This document shows positions 1 through 7,155 of a DNA stretch of 19,043 nucleotides, piece after piece. The position numbers and the translations under genes were made by a program. This stretch comes from JAVKSM01 sp039583705 (GTDB lineage: Bacteria > Actinomycetota > Actinomycetes > Mycobacteriales > Pseudonocardiaceae). Positions within the stretch are counted from its first letter, which is position 1; the number at the start of each line of letters is the position of its first letter. The notes under the pieces were generated by a model, which made no database searches, was not told the origin of the DNA, and saw only the letters and a program-made list of their open reading frames with translations. The stretch lies in NCBI GenBank assembly GCA_039583705.1, contig JAVKSM010000055.1, positions 1 through 19,043 on the forward strand. Direction: 5' to 3'.

Positions 1-147
1 GGGCCGGCCGGAGCTGCTGTCGGGCCGGCCGGAGCTGCTGTCGGGCCGGCCGGAGCTGCTGTCGGGCCGGCCGGAGCCGCTGTCGGAACCCCCGGAGCCG
101 CTGTCGGAACCCCCGGAGCCGCTGTCGGAACCCCCGGCGTCGCTGCC
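1..147. repeat. 21-bp in-frame tandem repeat, about seven units
   Basis: Seven consecutive 21-bp units lie at 1-21, 22-42, 43-63, 64-84, 85-105, 106-126 and 127-147. The first three are identical; the fourth differs by one base in its GAGCTG part; units five and six share a GGAACCCCC start; the seventh is degenerate. On the minus strand each unit encodes seven residues of the FmdB-protein tail, so copy number can change without breaking the frame. The array begins at the window edge, so more units may exist. Confidence 0.9.
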
Positions 148-360
148 CTTCGTCGCCGCGGCCTCGCTGCCGTTCTTGGGGGTGGCCCGGCTGTCCGTAC
201 GGTAGAAGCCGCTGCCCTTGAACACGATGCCCACCGAGGAGAAGACCTTGCGCAGCCGCCCGGAGCACTCCGGGCAGTCGGTCAGCGAACCGTCCGAGAA
301 GGCTTGCACGGTCTCGAAGCGGTGGTCACAGGCGGTGCACGCGTACTGGTAGGTCGGCAC
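1..360 (-). CDS. FmdB-family zinc-ribbon protein with repetitive C-terminal tail (partial)
   Basis: The reading frame starts at GTG 360 behind a good ribosome binding site (GGAGG, five bases away) and is still open at base 1, so the 3' end lies outside the window. The first 55 residues match the FmdB/CxxC_CxxC_SSSS zinc-ribbon family: VPTYQYACTAC at the N terminus, Cys8, Cys11, Cys29 and Cys32 as the four zinc ligands, then RKVFSSVGIVFKGSGFYRTD. After about residue 65 it becomes a low-complexity Ser/Gly/Asp tail made of seven-residue units (DSSSGRP, DSGSGGS). The family is small and widespread and is thought to be regulatory, but its biochemical role is not established. The tail is probably disordered. 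Family assignment is secure; function is not. Confidence 0.85.
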   Translation of the reverse strand, partial: MPTYQYACTACDHRFETVQAFSDGSLTDCPECSGRLRKVFSSVGIVFKGSGFYRTDSRATPKNGSEAAATKGSDAGGSDSGSGGSDSGSGGSDSGSGRPDSSSGRPDSSSGRPDSSSGRP

Positions 361-390
361 GGGGTCCTCCTCGGTTCCGGCACCAGTGTA

Positions 391-999
391 CTAGCACTCC
401 GCGTCCGGGAGTGCCAGTCGTACGACGCCGGCCCGCGGGCACAACGCCGCCCCGACCCGCACGTCGTGCGGCTCGCCGGGCAGCCTCGCCACGAGCTCGT
501 CGTCGCGGACCACCGCCACCAGGGCGGCGTCCGGGGCGGCCAGCGGCAGCGTCCGGTCGTAGTACCCGCCACCCCGGCCCAGTCGCACTCCCCGCAGGTC
601 CACGCCCAGCGCCGGGACCAGCACGAGCCCGGCCCGTGCCAGCGTCGCCGGGCCGAGGCGGGGTCCCGTCGGCTCCGGCACGCACAGCGGCCCCGGGGCG
701 AGTCCGGCAGGCCCGGTATAGCGCGCCCAGTCCAACGGGCCGGGCTGGAGCGGCACCACCGGCAGCAGCACCTCGTGGCCAGCCCCACACAGGGTGTCGA
801 GCATCGCCACCGAGCCCGGCTCGACGCCGACCGGCAGGTAGCCGCACACCGTCCCGGCGGCTGCCACCGTCCCGGCCAACCCGGCGACCGCCGCCGCCAG
901 CGCCACCGCCTCCGCTGCCCGGAGCTCGACGGGCACGGCGGCCCGGGCGGCCGCCAACTCGCGGCGCCAGCTCGCCTTGTCCGGTACGGCGCCGCTCAT
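391..999 (-). CDS. 5-formyltetrahydrofolate cyclo-ligase
   Basis: A 202-residue protein, the usual length for the family, which converts 5-formyl-THF to 5,10-methenyl-THF using ATP in cytosolic one-carbon metabolism. The C-terminal family signature is clear: LVPALGVDLRGVRLGRGGGY followed by YDR, containing the glycine-rich stretch that binds phosphate and substrate. The N-terminal KASWRRELAAARA helix with its conserved Lys/Arg residues also fits. The start is ATG 999. It is transcribed divergently from galU across about 38 bp, so the two promoters must overlap. The FmdB gene follows downstream on the same strand after about 30 bp and is probably co-transcribed. Confidence 0.93.
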   Translation of the reverse strand: MSGAVPDKASWRRELAAARAAVPVELRAAEAVALAAAVAGLAGTVAAAGTVCGYLPVGVEPGSVAMLDTLCGAGHEVLLPVVPLQPGPLDWARYTGPAGLAPGPLCVPEPTGPRLGPATLARAGLVLVPALGVDLRGVRLGRGGGYYDRTLPLAAPDAALVAVVRDDELVARLPGEPHDVRVGAALCPRAGVVRLALPDAEC

Positions 1000-1021
1000 G
1001 CGGATTCACCCCAGGATCTCG

Positions 1022-1027
1022 GTAGGC
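1022..1027 (+). promoter_or_regulatory. Candidate -10 box for galU operon
   Basis: TAGGCT fits the actinobacterial TANNNT -10 pattern and lies ten bases upstream of galU ATG 1038. The 38-bp gap to the divergent folate gene leaves little room for anything else. No convincing -35 box or Shine-Dalgarno sequence is seen, so the galU transcript may have a very short leader. The placement is an inference from spacing. Confidence 0.35.
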
Positions 1028-1037
1028 TCCGCCCGTC

Positions 1038-1979
1038 ATGGGCGAGCGCAGCGAGGTGCACACCGCCATCGTCCCGGCCGCCGGCTTGGGCACGCGGTTC
1101 CTGCCCGCGACCAAGACCGTACCCAAGGAGCTGCTGCCCGTGGTGGACACACCGGGCATCGAGCTGGTCGCGTCGGAGGCGTCGGAGGCCGGCGCCCGCC
1201 GGCTGCTCATCGTCACCGCCCCTGGCAAGGACGCCGTCGTCCGTTACTTCGAGCCGGATCTGGAGCTCGAACGGATTCTGGCGCAGCGGTGCCAGCCGCT
1301 GCTGCTGGCCAAGGTCCGCCGTGGGCCCCGGCTGATCGAGGTGCAGACGGTGGTCCAAGAGGAGCCATTGGGACTGGGACATGCGGTGGGCTGTGTGGAG
1401 CCCGTGCTCACCGACGAGGACCGGACCGTCGCGGTGCTGCTGCCCGACGACCTCGTGCTGCCCGCCGGCGTGCTGTCGGTGATGGCGCGGGTGCGAGCCG
1501 AGCACGGCGGCAGTGTGCTGTGCGCGGTCGAGGTACCGCGCGCGGAGGTCTCCTCGTACGGCGTGCTGGCCGTCGAGGCCACCGGCGAAGCCGACGTCAA
1601 GTGGGTGACCGAGATGGTGGAGAAACCGGACCCGGCCGACGCACCGTCCACGATGGCCGTCGCCGGGCGCTACCTGCTCGACCGGGTGATCTTCTCGGCG
1701 TTGCGCCGGATCGAGCCCGGCTCAGGCGGCGAGCTGCAGCTCACCGACGCGATCTCGTTGCTCATCGACGAGGGCCACCCGGTGCATGCCGTGGTGCACC
1801 GCGGCAGGCGACACGACCTGGGCAACCCGGGCGGTCTGCTGCGGGCGTCCGTCGACTTCGCCCTCGACGACCCCGACTACGGCCCGGAGCTGCGGGAGTG
1901 GCTGGTGCGACGGGTCGGGGAGGCGCCGCGGATGGAAACGCCGCGGATGGAAACGCCGCGGATGGAAACGCCGCCGTGA
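1038..1979 (+). CDS. galU: UTP--glucose-1-phosphate uridylyltransferase
   Basis: A 313-residue cytosolic enzyme that makes UDP-glucose from UTP and glucose-1-phosphate for cell-envelope and sugar-nucleotide pathways. The nucleotidyltransferase signature is plain at residues 11-40: IVPAAGLGTRFLPATKTVPK followed by ELLPVVDTPGIE. LPDDLVL (metal/nucleotide site), TEMVEKPDP and DAISLLIDEGHPVHA are also typical. It is the first gene of an operon with glp: its TGA (1977-1979) overlaps the glp GTG (1976). The last residues are an unusual repeat, MET-PR three times, beyond the conserved domain. Confidence 0.95.
   Translation: MGERSEVHTAIVPAAGLGTRFLPATKTVPKELLPVVDTPGIELVASEASEAGARRLLIVTAPGKDAVVRYFEPDLELERILAQRCQPLLLAKVRRGPRLIEVQTVVQEEPLGLGHAVGCVEPVLTDEDRTVAVLLPDDLVLPAGVLSVMARVRAEHGGSVLCAVEVPRAEVSSYGVLAVEATGEADVKWVTEMVEKPDPADAPSTMAVAGRYLLDRVIFSALRRIEPGSGGELQLTDAISLLIDEGHPVHAVVHRGRRHDLGNPGGLLRASVDFALDDPDYGPELREWLVRRVGEAPRMETPRMETPRMETPP
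1925..1969 (+). repeat. 15-bp tandem repeat, three perfect copies, at the galU 3' end
   Basis: The 15-base unit GCCGCGGATGGAAAC occurs three times without a mismatch at 1925-1939, 1940-1954 and 1955-1969. It encodes three PRMET-type pentapeptides at the GalU C terminus and sits directly in front of the glp start codon, including its ribosome-binding region. The unit is in frame, so copy changes would not break galU. Confidence 0.9.
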
Positions 1980-3205
1980 GGACCGTCGACGAGCAGCTCG
2001 CCCGGGTGCTGGACGCGGCCGTCCGGCCGGCTCCGGTGCGGGTCGCCATCTCCGAAGCCCAGGGGCTCACCTGCGCCGAGGAGGTCGTCGCGGGACGACC
2101 ACTGCCGGGTTTCGACCAGGCGGCGGTGGACGGTTTCGCGGTGCGCAGCGTCGACGTGCGCGGCGCGGCGCAGACCCCGGTCGTGCTGCCCGTGGTGGGG
2201 GAGGTGGCGGCCGGCTCCCGGCAGGCGCACCGGCTGCAGCCTGGCCAGACCGTCCGCGTCGCCACGGGTGCCCGGCTACCGACGCTCGCGGACGCGGTGC
2301 TGCCCTCGTCCCACGCCAACCGAGACGCGCACGCCGCCCTGGTCACCGTCACCCGACCGGTCCCGTCGGCCGGGTTCGTCCGCCGCATCGGGGAGGACGT
2401 CGCGCCTGGCGACGTGGCGGTGCGGCGCGGAACGGTGATCGGGCCGGCGCAGGTGGGGCTGCTGGCCGCGGTAGGCCGCAAGAAGGTGCTCGTCCACCCC
2501 CGGCCGCGGGTCTCGGTGCTGTCGGTGGGCGACGAGCTGGTCGATGTCGAGCGCACGCCCGGACCGGGACAGGTCTACGACGTCAACTCCTATGCTCTGG
2601 CCGCGGCGGCGCATGACGCCGGCGCCGAGGCGAGCCGGGCCGGCATCGCGCCATCCGAGCCGGCGAGGCTGCGCGAGGTGGTGGCGGCGCGGCTGCTGGT
2701 CTCCGAGGTCGTCGTGCTCTGCGGCGGGATCGGCGGAGCGGTGGGGAGCGAGATCCGTGACGCGCTGTCCGAACTCGGCTCGCTGGACCTCACGCGGGTG
2801 GCGATGCACCCCGGGTCGGTGCAGGGGTTCGGACGTCTGGGGCCGGAGGCGGTGCCGACCTTCCTCTTGCCGGCCAATCCGGTTTCCGCGCTCGTGGTCT
2901 TCGAGGTGCTCGCCCGCCCGCTGATCCGGGCGGCGTCGGGCAAGCGCGGGCCGCACCGCCGGGTAGTCAGCGCCCGGCTGTTGTCCCCGGTCACGTCGAC
3001 GCCGGGGCGGCGGGGATTCCTGCGCGGTCAGTTGCTGCGCGAGGACGCGACTGGAAACTACCTGGTACAACCGCTGGGGACCGCTGGGGTGCGCCTGCTG
3101 TCGTCGCTGGCGGAGGCGAACTGCCTCATCGTGCTGGACGAGGACAGCACGGGCGCCGGTGTCGGGGACGAGGTGCGGGTCAGCTTCCTGGCCCAGCACG
3201 CATGA
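1976..3205 (+). CDS. glp: Glp: gephyrin/MoeA-like molybdotransferase paralogue linked to cell division
   Basis: A 409-residue protein starting at GTG 1976, overlapping the galU stop. MoeA architecture is seen in order: N-terminal domain with ISEAQGLTCAEEVVAGRPLP and FDQAAVDGFAVRS, a beta-barrel insertion, then the MoaB/MogA-like domain with VSVLSVGDELV, PGQVYDVNSYALAA, and a C-terminal domain with LPANPVSALVVFEVLARPL. At residues 250-260 GGIGGAVGSEIRD stands where true MoeA carries a GG-S-G-D motif, so the molybdate-insertion site looks degenerate. In Corynebacteriales the protein encoded in the galU-glp-rimJ-glpR cluster is reported to bind FtsZ and the membrane receptor GlpR. That order is present here, so I favour a divisome role over cofactor synthesis. 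Confidence 0.85.
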   Translation: MRTVDEQLARVLDAAVRPAPVRVAISEAQGLTCAEEVVAGRPLPGFDQAAVDGFAVRSVDVRGAAQTPVVLPVVGEVAAGSRQAHRLQPGQTVRVATGARLPTLADAVLPSSHANRDAHAALVTVTRPVPSAGFVRRIGEDVAPGDVAVRRGTVIGPAQVGLLAAVGRKKVLVHPRPRVSVLSVGDELVDVERTPGPGQVYDVNSYALAAAAHDAGAEASRAGIAPSEPARLREVVAARLLVSEVVVLCGGIGGAVGSEIRDALSELGSLDLTRVAMHPGSVQGFGRLGPEAVPTFLLPANPVSALVVFEVLARPLIRAASGKRGPHRRVVSARLLSPVTSTPGRRGFLRGQLLREDATGNYLVQPLGTAGVRLLSSLAEANCLIVLDEDSTGAGVGDEVRVSFLAQHA

Positions 3206-3858
3206 CGGAGTCGGTGCGTCCTCCGGGGCGGCACCCGGGCTGGCCGGCGCGGCTGGGTCCGCTGCGGGTGCGGGCCGGGACAGTGGCGCTGCGCCCCGTC
3301 CGGATGCGGGATGCGACCGCGTGGTCGGCCATCCGGCTGCGGGACGAGGCCTACCTCTCACCCTGGGAGCCGACGGAGCCGACGTCGTGGCCGCAGCGCA
3401 ACGGCTCGTTCGACTGGTTGGCCCGCTGCAGCGGACTGCGCGGCATGGCCCGCCGCGGCAGCGCGCTGCCGTTCGCTGTCACGCTGGACGGGGCGTTCGT
3501 CGGGCAGGTCGTCGTCGGAAACGTCGTGCGCGAGCCGTTGCTGTCCGGTTACCTAGGGTACTGGGTCGGCTCCCACATTGCCGGCGGGGGGGTGACGACG
3601 GCGGCTGTCGGGCTGATCGTCGACCACTGCTTCGGGCCGGTCGGGCTGCACCGGGTGGAAGCCACCGTGCGGCCCGAGAACGCGGCCAGCCTGCGTGTGC
3701 TGGCCAAGCTCGGGTTCCGCGAGGAGGGCCTGCTACGTCGTTACCTCGACGTACAGGGCGCGTGGCGCGATCACCTCGCGTTCGCGCTGACGGTGGACGA
3801 GGTACCCGAAGGGATGGTCACCAGACTGCTGCGGGCGGGCTGGGCCACCCATCCGTAG
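3202..3858 (+). CDS. RimJ/RimL-type GNAT N-acetyltransferase
   Basis: A 218-residue protein whose ATG 3202 overlaps the glp TGA. The GNAT fold is visible: LRPVRMRDATAWSAIRLRDE at the front, FVGQVVVGNV in the middle, the GYWVGSHIAGGGVTTAAVGL segment of the acetyl-CoA pyrophosphate loop, and HRVEATVRPENAASLRVLAK then LGFREEGLLRRYLDVQG at the end, characteristic of the ribosomal-protein-alanine acetyltransferase group. It would transfer acetyl from acetyl-CoA to a protein N-terminal amine; the real substrate cannot be told from sequence. Its position between glp and sepX/glpR is conserved in actinobacteria. Confidence 0.9.
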   Translation: MTESVRPPGRHPGWPARLGPLRVRAGTVALRPVRMRDATAWSAIRLRDEAYLSPWEPTEPTSWPQRNGSFDWLARCSGLRGMARRGSALPFAVTLDGAFVGQVVVGNVVREPLLSGYLGYWVGSHIAGGGVTTAAVGLIVDHCFGPVGLHRVEATVRPENAASLRVLAKLGFREEGLLRRYLDVQGAWRDHLAFALTVDEVPEGMVTRLLRAGWATHP

Positions 3859-3947
3859 GGCGTGTCGCCGCAACCAGTGTTGCTGGTGTGACTAGCGTTG
3901 CGACGCAGACCCTCCGTTGACTCAGCCAAGGGGAGGTGACGGCGGCC

Positions 3948-4835
3948 GTGCCGAGCTCGCTGGTATTCGTGGCGTTGGTCGTGGCCTGGCTCGTCGTCCT
4001 GGTGCCGATGATCGCCCGGCGCCGGCAGGCCGTGACCCGCACGGGCGATCGGGAGCTGGCCGCCCGCGTGGTCCGCCGACCCCACCGGCGCAGGCGCGCG
4101 GACATGGGGGCGGAGGTTGGCGAGGAGGTGGGCTACGAGGTGGGCGACATCGACACTCGCCACGACACCGGCTGCGGGTCCGCCGGCACCGACGACGAAG
4201 GCGCCCCGGTCGGGTCCGCACCCGACCCGCCGCCGGGGGAAGGAGCGCGACCGGCCCGACCGGCGCGCCGGGTGGGCGACGACGGCCGGGATCCGGCGCC
4301 GCTGGTCCACCGGCCCTACCGCGCCGGTCGCGGCGGGTTCGACCCGGAGGCGGCGGCACTGGCGGCCAGGGCGCGCTACGGCTTCCGGCAGCGGGTCATG
4401 ATCGGGCTGCTCGCCGTCGCCGGCGTCAGCGCGATCGGCGCCGCGATCGTCACCCCGGCGATGTGGCCCGTGCACGTGGTCGCCGACGTCCTCATCGCCA
4501 CCTACCTGATCTACCTGCGCCGGCAGGTGCGCATCGAGGCCGACGTCCGGAAACGGCGGGCCGCCCGGCTGGCCGACGTCCACACCCCGGCCGTCCACAC
4601 CCCGGCGCGGCCTGCCTGGGAGCAGGAGGGGGCGACCGAGCCGCTCACGCCGGTAGTGGAGCCCTTCGCGCCGGCTGTTGAGCCCTTCGCGCCGGCCAGG
4701 GAGCCCGGCATCGAGCCCGCCCCGGAGCCGGTGCGGCCCGCCGGCACCCTCGTCGTCGACTCCGACGACGACCCCGCGTTCCATCCGCTGGCCGACCAGC
4801 GGCTGCCGGCCTACCGCCGGGCCGCCGGCGAGTAA
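3948..4835 (+). CDS. sepX: SepX/GlpR-family divisome membrane protein
   Basis: A 295-residue protein from GTG 3948; the frame is open to GTG 3936, but family members begin with (M)PSSLxxxALVVAW, and the Shine-Dalgarno GGGGAGG at 3930-3936 would overlap the earlier codon. A first membrane segment covers about residues 4-23 (LVFVALVVAWLVVLVPM), followed by the RRRQAVTRTGDRELAARVVRR basic stretch. A long acidic/Pro-rich cytosolic region leads to two membrane segments at about 151-190 (MIGLLAVAGVSAIGAAIV; VVADVLIATYLIYLRRQ), then a Pro/Glu-rich C terminus with short repeats (VEPFAPA). Homologues SepX (Streptomyces) and GlpR (Corynebacterium) act at the division septum with FtsZ-binding partners; Glp is encoded just upstream. 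Confidence 0.85.
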   Translation: MPSSLVFVALVVAWLVVLVPMIARRRQAVTRTGDRELAARVVRRPHRRRRADMGAEVGEEVGYEVGDIDTRHDTGCGSAGTDDEGAPVGSAPDPPPGEGARPARPARRVGDDGRDPAPLVHRPYRAGRGGFDPEAAALAARARYGFRQRVMIGLLAVAGVSAIGAAIVTPAMWPVHVVADVLIATYLIYLRRQVRIEADVRKRRAARLADVHTPAVHTPARPAWEQEGATEPLTPVVEPFAPAVEPFAPAREPGIEPAPEPVRPAGTLVVDSDDDPAFHPLADQRLPAYRRAAGE

Positions 4836-4843
4836 CGCCTTGA

Positions 4844-4849
4844 TATGCT
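4844..4849 (+). promoter_or_regulatory. Candidate -10 box for the tRNA-Ala gene
   Basis: TATGCT is a strong TANNNT -10 match, nine bases after the sepX stop and fifteen bases before the mature tRNA 5' end, leaving a leader of about eight bases for RNase P to remove. No clear -35 box is present at the expected distance. Confidence 0.5.
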
Positions 4850-4864
4850 GGGGGGAGACTTCCC

Positions 4865-4939
<75 letters not shown>

Positions 4940-4942
4940 GAT

Positions 4943-6529
4943 TTAGTCATTATGCGAACCACTCCGTTCGGGGTCGTTTCCGCTGGTAGGGCGGGGTGCG
5001 GCCCCGTCGTTGTTGCGGGGTTGGGGGATGCGGAAGACCGGGATGAGCCGGTCGGGTCCGGTGATGGTGACCTTGGCGACGAGGGCTTCGACGAGGGCTT
5101 TGGTCTGGTTGTGGGTGCCGCTGGTGATGATCTCGGCGATGTGGTCGGCCACCGCTACGAGGGTAGCGGGCTCGGGGGCGGTGGGTTCGTCGTCGAGGGC
5201 GAGGGTGAGTTCGTCGCGGCGGATGCGGAGTTGCTTGGTCTTGGCGCGGAGTTCGGTGAGCCGGTCGGCGACGAGTTCTTCGTCCATGGTGCCGCGCTCG
5301 AACGCGGTGAGGTAGCGGTCGATGGCCTGCCCGGTCTTGGTCAGTTCGTTGTCCACGGCGGCCAGTTCGGCGTGCCGGTCGGCGTGCGCCGCGCGGTGCT
5401 GGGCTTGTTCATGGGCGATGGCGTCGGCGATGAGGCCATGTTGGGTGCGGTAGAAGCTGGCGAGGGCGTCCAGGACGGCCCCGTCGACGGCGTCGGCGTT
5501 GAGCCGGCGGAAGTCGCATTTGCTGGCGTCGTAGCGGGCGAGGTTCCAGCAGGTGTAGTAGCGGTAGGTTTTGGTGCGTCCGGTGGCGCGGGTGCCGATC
5601 ATGGCCTTGCCGCACCTCGGGCAGCGCAGGCGTCCGGTGAGCACGTAGTCGGAGCCGGACGCGGCGCGGTGGGCGTGGGATTCGCCGCGGGCGTCGAGGA
5701 TGGCTTGGGCCTGTTCCCACACGGTGAGGTCGATGATGGGTGCGTGGGTGTCGGTCACGGTGGTCTCCCGGAAGGTCAACTCCCCCAGATACACGCGGTT
5801 GTTCAGGGCGCGGATGACTTGGTAGCCGGACCACTTGCCGCCGGAGCTGGTGCGGTGGCCTCGGTCGTTGAGCACCTTGGCGATGGCGCGGGAGCCGAGC
5901 CGGTCCTTGGTGTAGAGGTCGAAGATCAACCTGACGATCACCGCCTCGTGCTCGTCGACAACCAGGGTGTGCGTGGTTTTGTCCACTTGGTAGCCGAAGG
6001 GGCGCTTGCCGCCCTTCCACTTTCCCTTGGCGTGCTTGCGTTCCATGCCTGCGATGACGCGGTCGATGATGGTGTCCCGCTCGAACTGGGCGAACATGCC
6101 GAGCATCTGCACCAGCATCCGGCCCATCGGGGTGGAGGTGTCGAACGGCTCGGTGGCGCTGCGGAAGACGACCCCGGCTTGGTCGAGTTCGTCGAGCAGC
6201 ATCACCATGTCCCACAGGTTGCGGGAGAAGCGGTCCACCCGGTAGACGAGCAGGACGTCGATCAGGCCGGCGCGGGCGACGGCGAGCGCGCGTTGCAGCC
6301 CGTCGCGTTCGGTGGTGGCGCCGGAGGCGTCGTCGGGGAACCGTGCCACGAGCCGCCAGTCGGGCTGGGAGCCGATGTAAGCTGCCAGGCGGGTGTCCTG
6401 GGCTTCGATCGAGTAGGGCTGGTGCTCGTCGTCGGTGGAGCGCCGCACGTAGCTCCCCACCCGCACGTCATCGCCAAGTGTGCTCATGGCGGCTTTCTTG
6501 ACACGGTGCGCGGTCGTTGATCGAGCCAT
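4943..6529 (-). CDS. Large serine recombinase (site-specific integrase)
   Basis: A 528-residue serine integrase. The N-terminal resolvase domain (about 22-160) has the catalytic serine at 31 in VRRSTDDE, LVYRVDRFSRN, and TSTPMGRMLVQMLGMFAQFE then RDTIIDR. The recombinase domain follows (about 185-290: KGGKRPFGYQVDK, AIAKVLNDRGHRT). A zinc ribbon has Cys303, Cys306, Cys327 and Cys338, then a coiled-coil-rich region (about 355-450). Such enzymes join attP and attB through a covalent phosphoserine without host factors. ATG 6529 is favoured because AAGGGGG lies just upstream; ATG 6487 is the alternative. The gene ends next to tRNA-Ala, the usual layout of an integrase at one end of an integrated element. 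Confidence 0.95.
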   Translation of the reverse strand: MARSTTAHRVKKAAMSTLGDDVRVGSYVRRSTDDEHQPYSIEAQDTRLAAYIGSQPDWRLVARFPDDASGATTERDGLQRALAVARAGLIDVLLVYRVDRFSRNLWDMVMLLDELDQAGVVFRSATEPFDTSTPMGRMLVQMLGMFAQFERDTIIDRVIAGMERKHAKGKWKGGKRPFGYQVDKTTHTLVVDEHEAVIVRLIFDLYTKDRLGSRAIAKVLNDRGHRTSSGGKWSGYQVIRALNNRVYLGELTFRETTVTDTHAPIIDLTVWEQAQAILDARGESHAHRAASGSDYVLTGRLRCPRCGKAMIGTRATGRTKTYRYYTCWNLARYDASKCDFRRLNADAVDGAVLDALASFYRTQHGLIADAIAHEQAQHRAAHADRHAELAAVDNELTKTGQAIDRYLTAFERGTMDEELVADRLTELRAKTKQLRIRRDELTLALDDEPTAPEPATLVAVADHIAEIITSGTHNQTKALVEALVAKVTITGPDRLIPVFRIPQPRNNDGAAPRPTSGNDPERSGSHND

Positions 6530-6562
6530 TATCCGACCCCCTTGTTTCAGTATTTCCGCGTG

Positions 6563-6596
6563 CCCTGTAGTAGCGGTTTATCCGGCTACTACAGGG
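6563..6596. repeat. Perfect 12-bp inverted repeat upstream of the integrase
   Basis: CCCTGTAGTAGC (6563-6574) is answered by its exact reverse complement GCTACTACAGGG (6585-6596) around a 10-base AT-richer spacer. It lies 34 bp in front of the integrase start. Two further GCTACT copies occur at 6608-6613 and 6619-6624. The size and position suggest an operator or another protein-binding site controlling the integrase; a hairpin in the leader RNA is the alternative. Confidence 0.75.
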
Positions 6597-6715
6597 GCGA
6601 CTATGCGGCTACTGGATCGCTACTAATGTTGACTTAAAACCGCAGCTCACGGGCGGTCTGCCGTGCTTCCATTTTCGCTCATCCAGTGCGGTAAGGGAAG
6701 CGGAATAGCACCCTA

Positions 6716-6976
6716 CTACGCGGCTTTTTCGTGGGTCTCCTTCGTGTTTTCCTGCTTGTTTCTCCACTGACTGATCAGAGTGGCCAGGGTGGTGACGGCG
6801 AGGTCGTATTGCTGGGTGGTCATCGGTTCGGTGTCGATCCGCTCCACGCGCCATCGGTCGTGTGTGGATGATCGCGTGGGGCGGAACGGGAGCACGACGG
6901 CGTCATCGCTCCCGTCGTCGTGCTGGTGGTCGTGTTCGGCGTGGCCGGGTGTGTGCTTGGGTGTGTGCTGGGGCAT
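6716..6976 (-). CDS. Hypothetical protein, His-rich N terminus
   Basis: An 86-residue protein from ATG 6976 with GAGGTG five bases upstream; the frame is open farther (to 7159) but the extension is not convincing. The N terminus is rich in His, Asp and Gln (MPQHTPKHTPGHAEHDHQHD), then VVLPFRP and a helical C-terminal half (TTQQYDLAVTTLATLISQWRNK). No family recognised. It lies upstream of the integrase on the same strand, separated by 186 bp containing the dyad, so co-regulation with the integrase is possible. The region could also be read in a second frame (6609-6854), but that protein is basic and unlike the codon use around it. Confidence 0.6.
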   Translation of the reverse strand: MPQHTPKHTPGHAEHDHQHDDGSDDAVVLPFRPTRSSTHDRWRVERIDTEPMTTQQYDLAVTTLATLISQWRNKQENTKETHEKAA

Positions 6977-7155
6977 GGTGGCACCTCGGGTGCCCGCGAG
7001 CCCGCTCATGGGCAGGAGGTCGCGGGCGGCTGTCGGGCGGTCACAGGGCAACCGTCGATCAGCAGGACCCGCCAGCCCTCTGGTCACCAGCACCCCGGAA
7101 GCCTCCACAGTAGAGGGTTCATGATGGGGGTGAGGGCCGCGCCATGATGCGCGAT

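Noticed and set aside
1..147. Repeat array as a CRISPR
   Set aside because: The units are contiguous without spacers and are in frame with a protein tail; no cas genes are present.
977..1975. Long plus-strand open frame ahead of glp
   Set aside because: It is an Arg/Gly-rich antisense-like shadow of galU; the glp protein begins at GTG 1976, overlapping the galU stop.
4952..6520. Long plus-strand open frame opposite the serine recombinase
   Set aside because: Gly/Val/Asp-rich translation with no recognisable pattern; the minus strand encodes a clear serine integrase.
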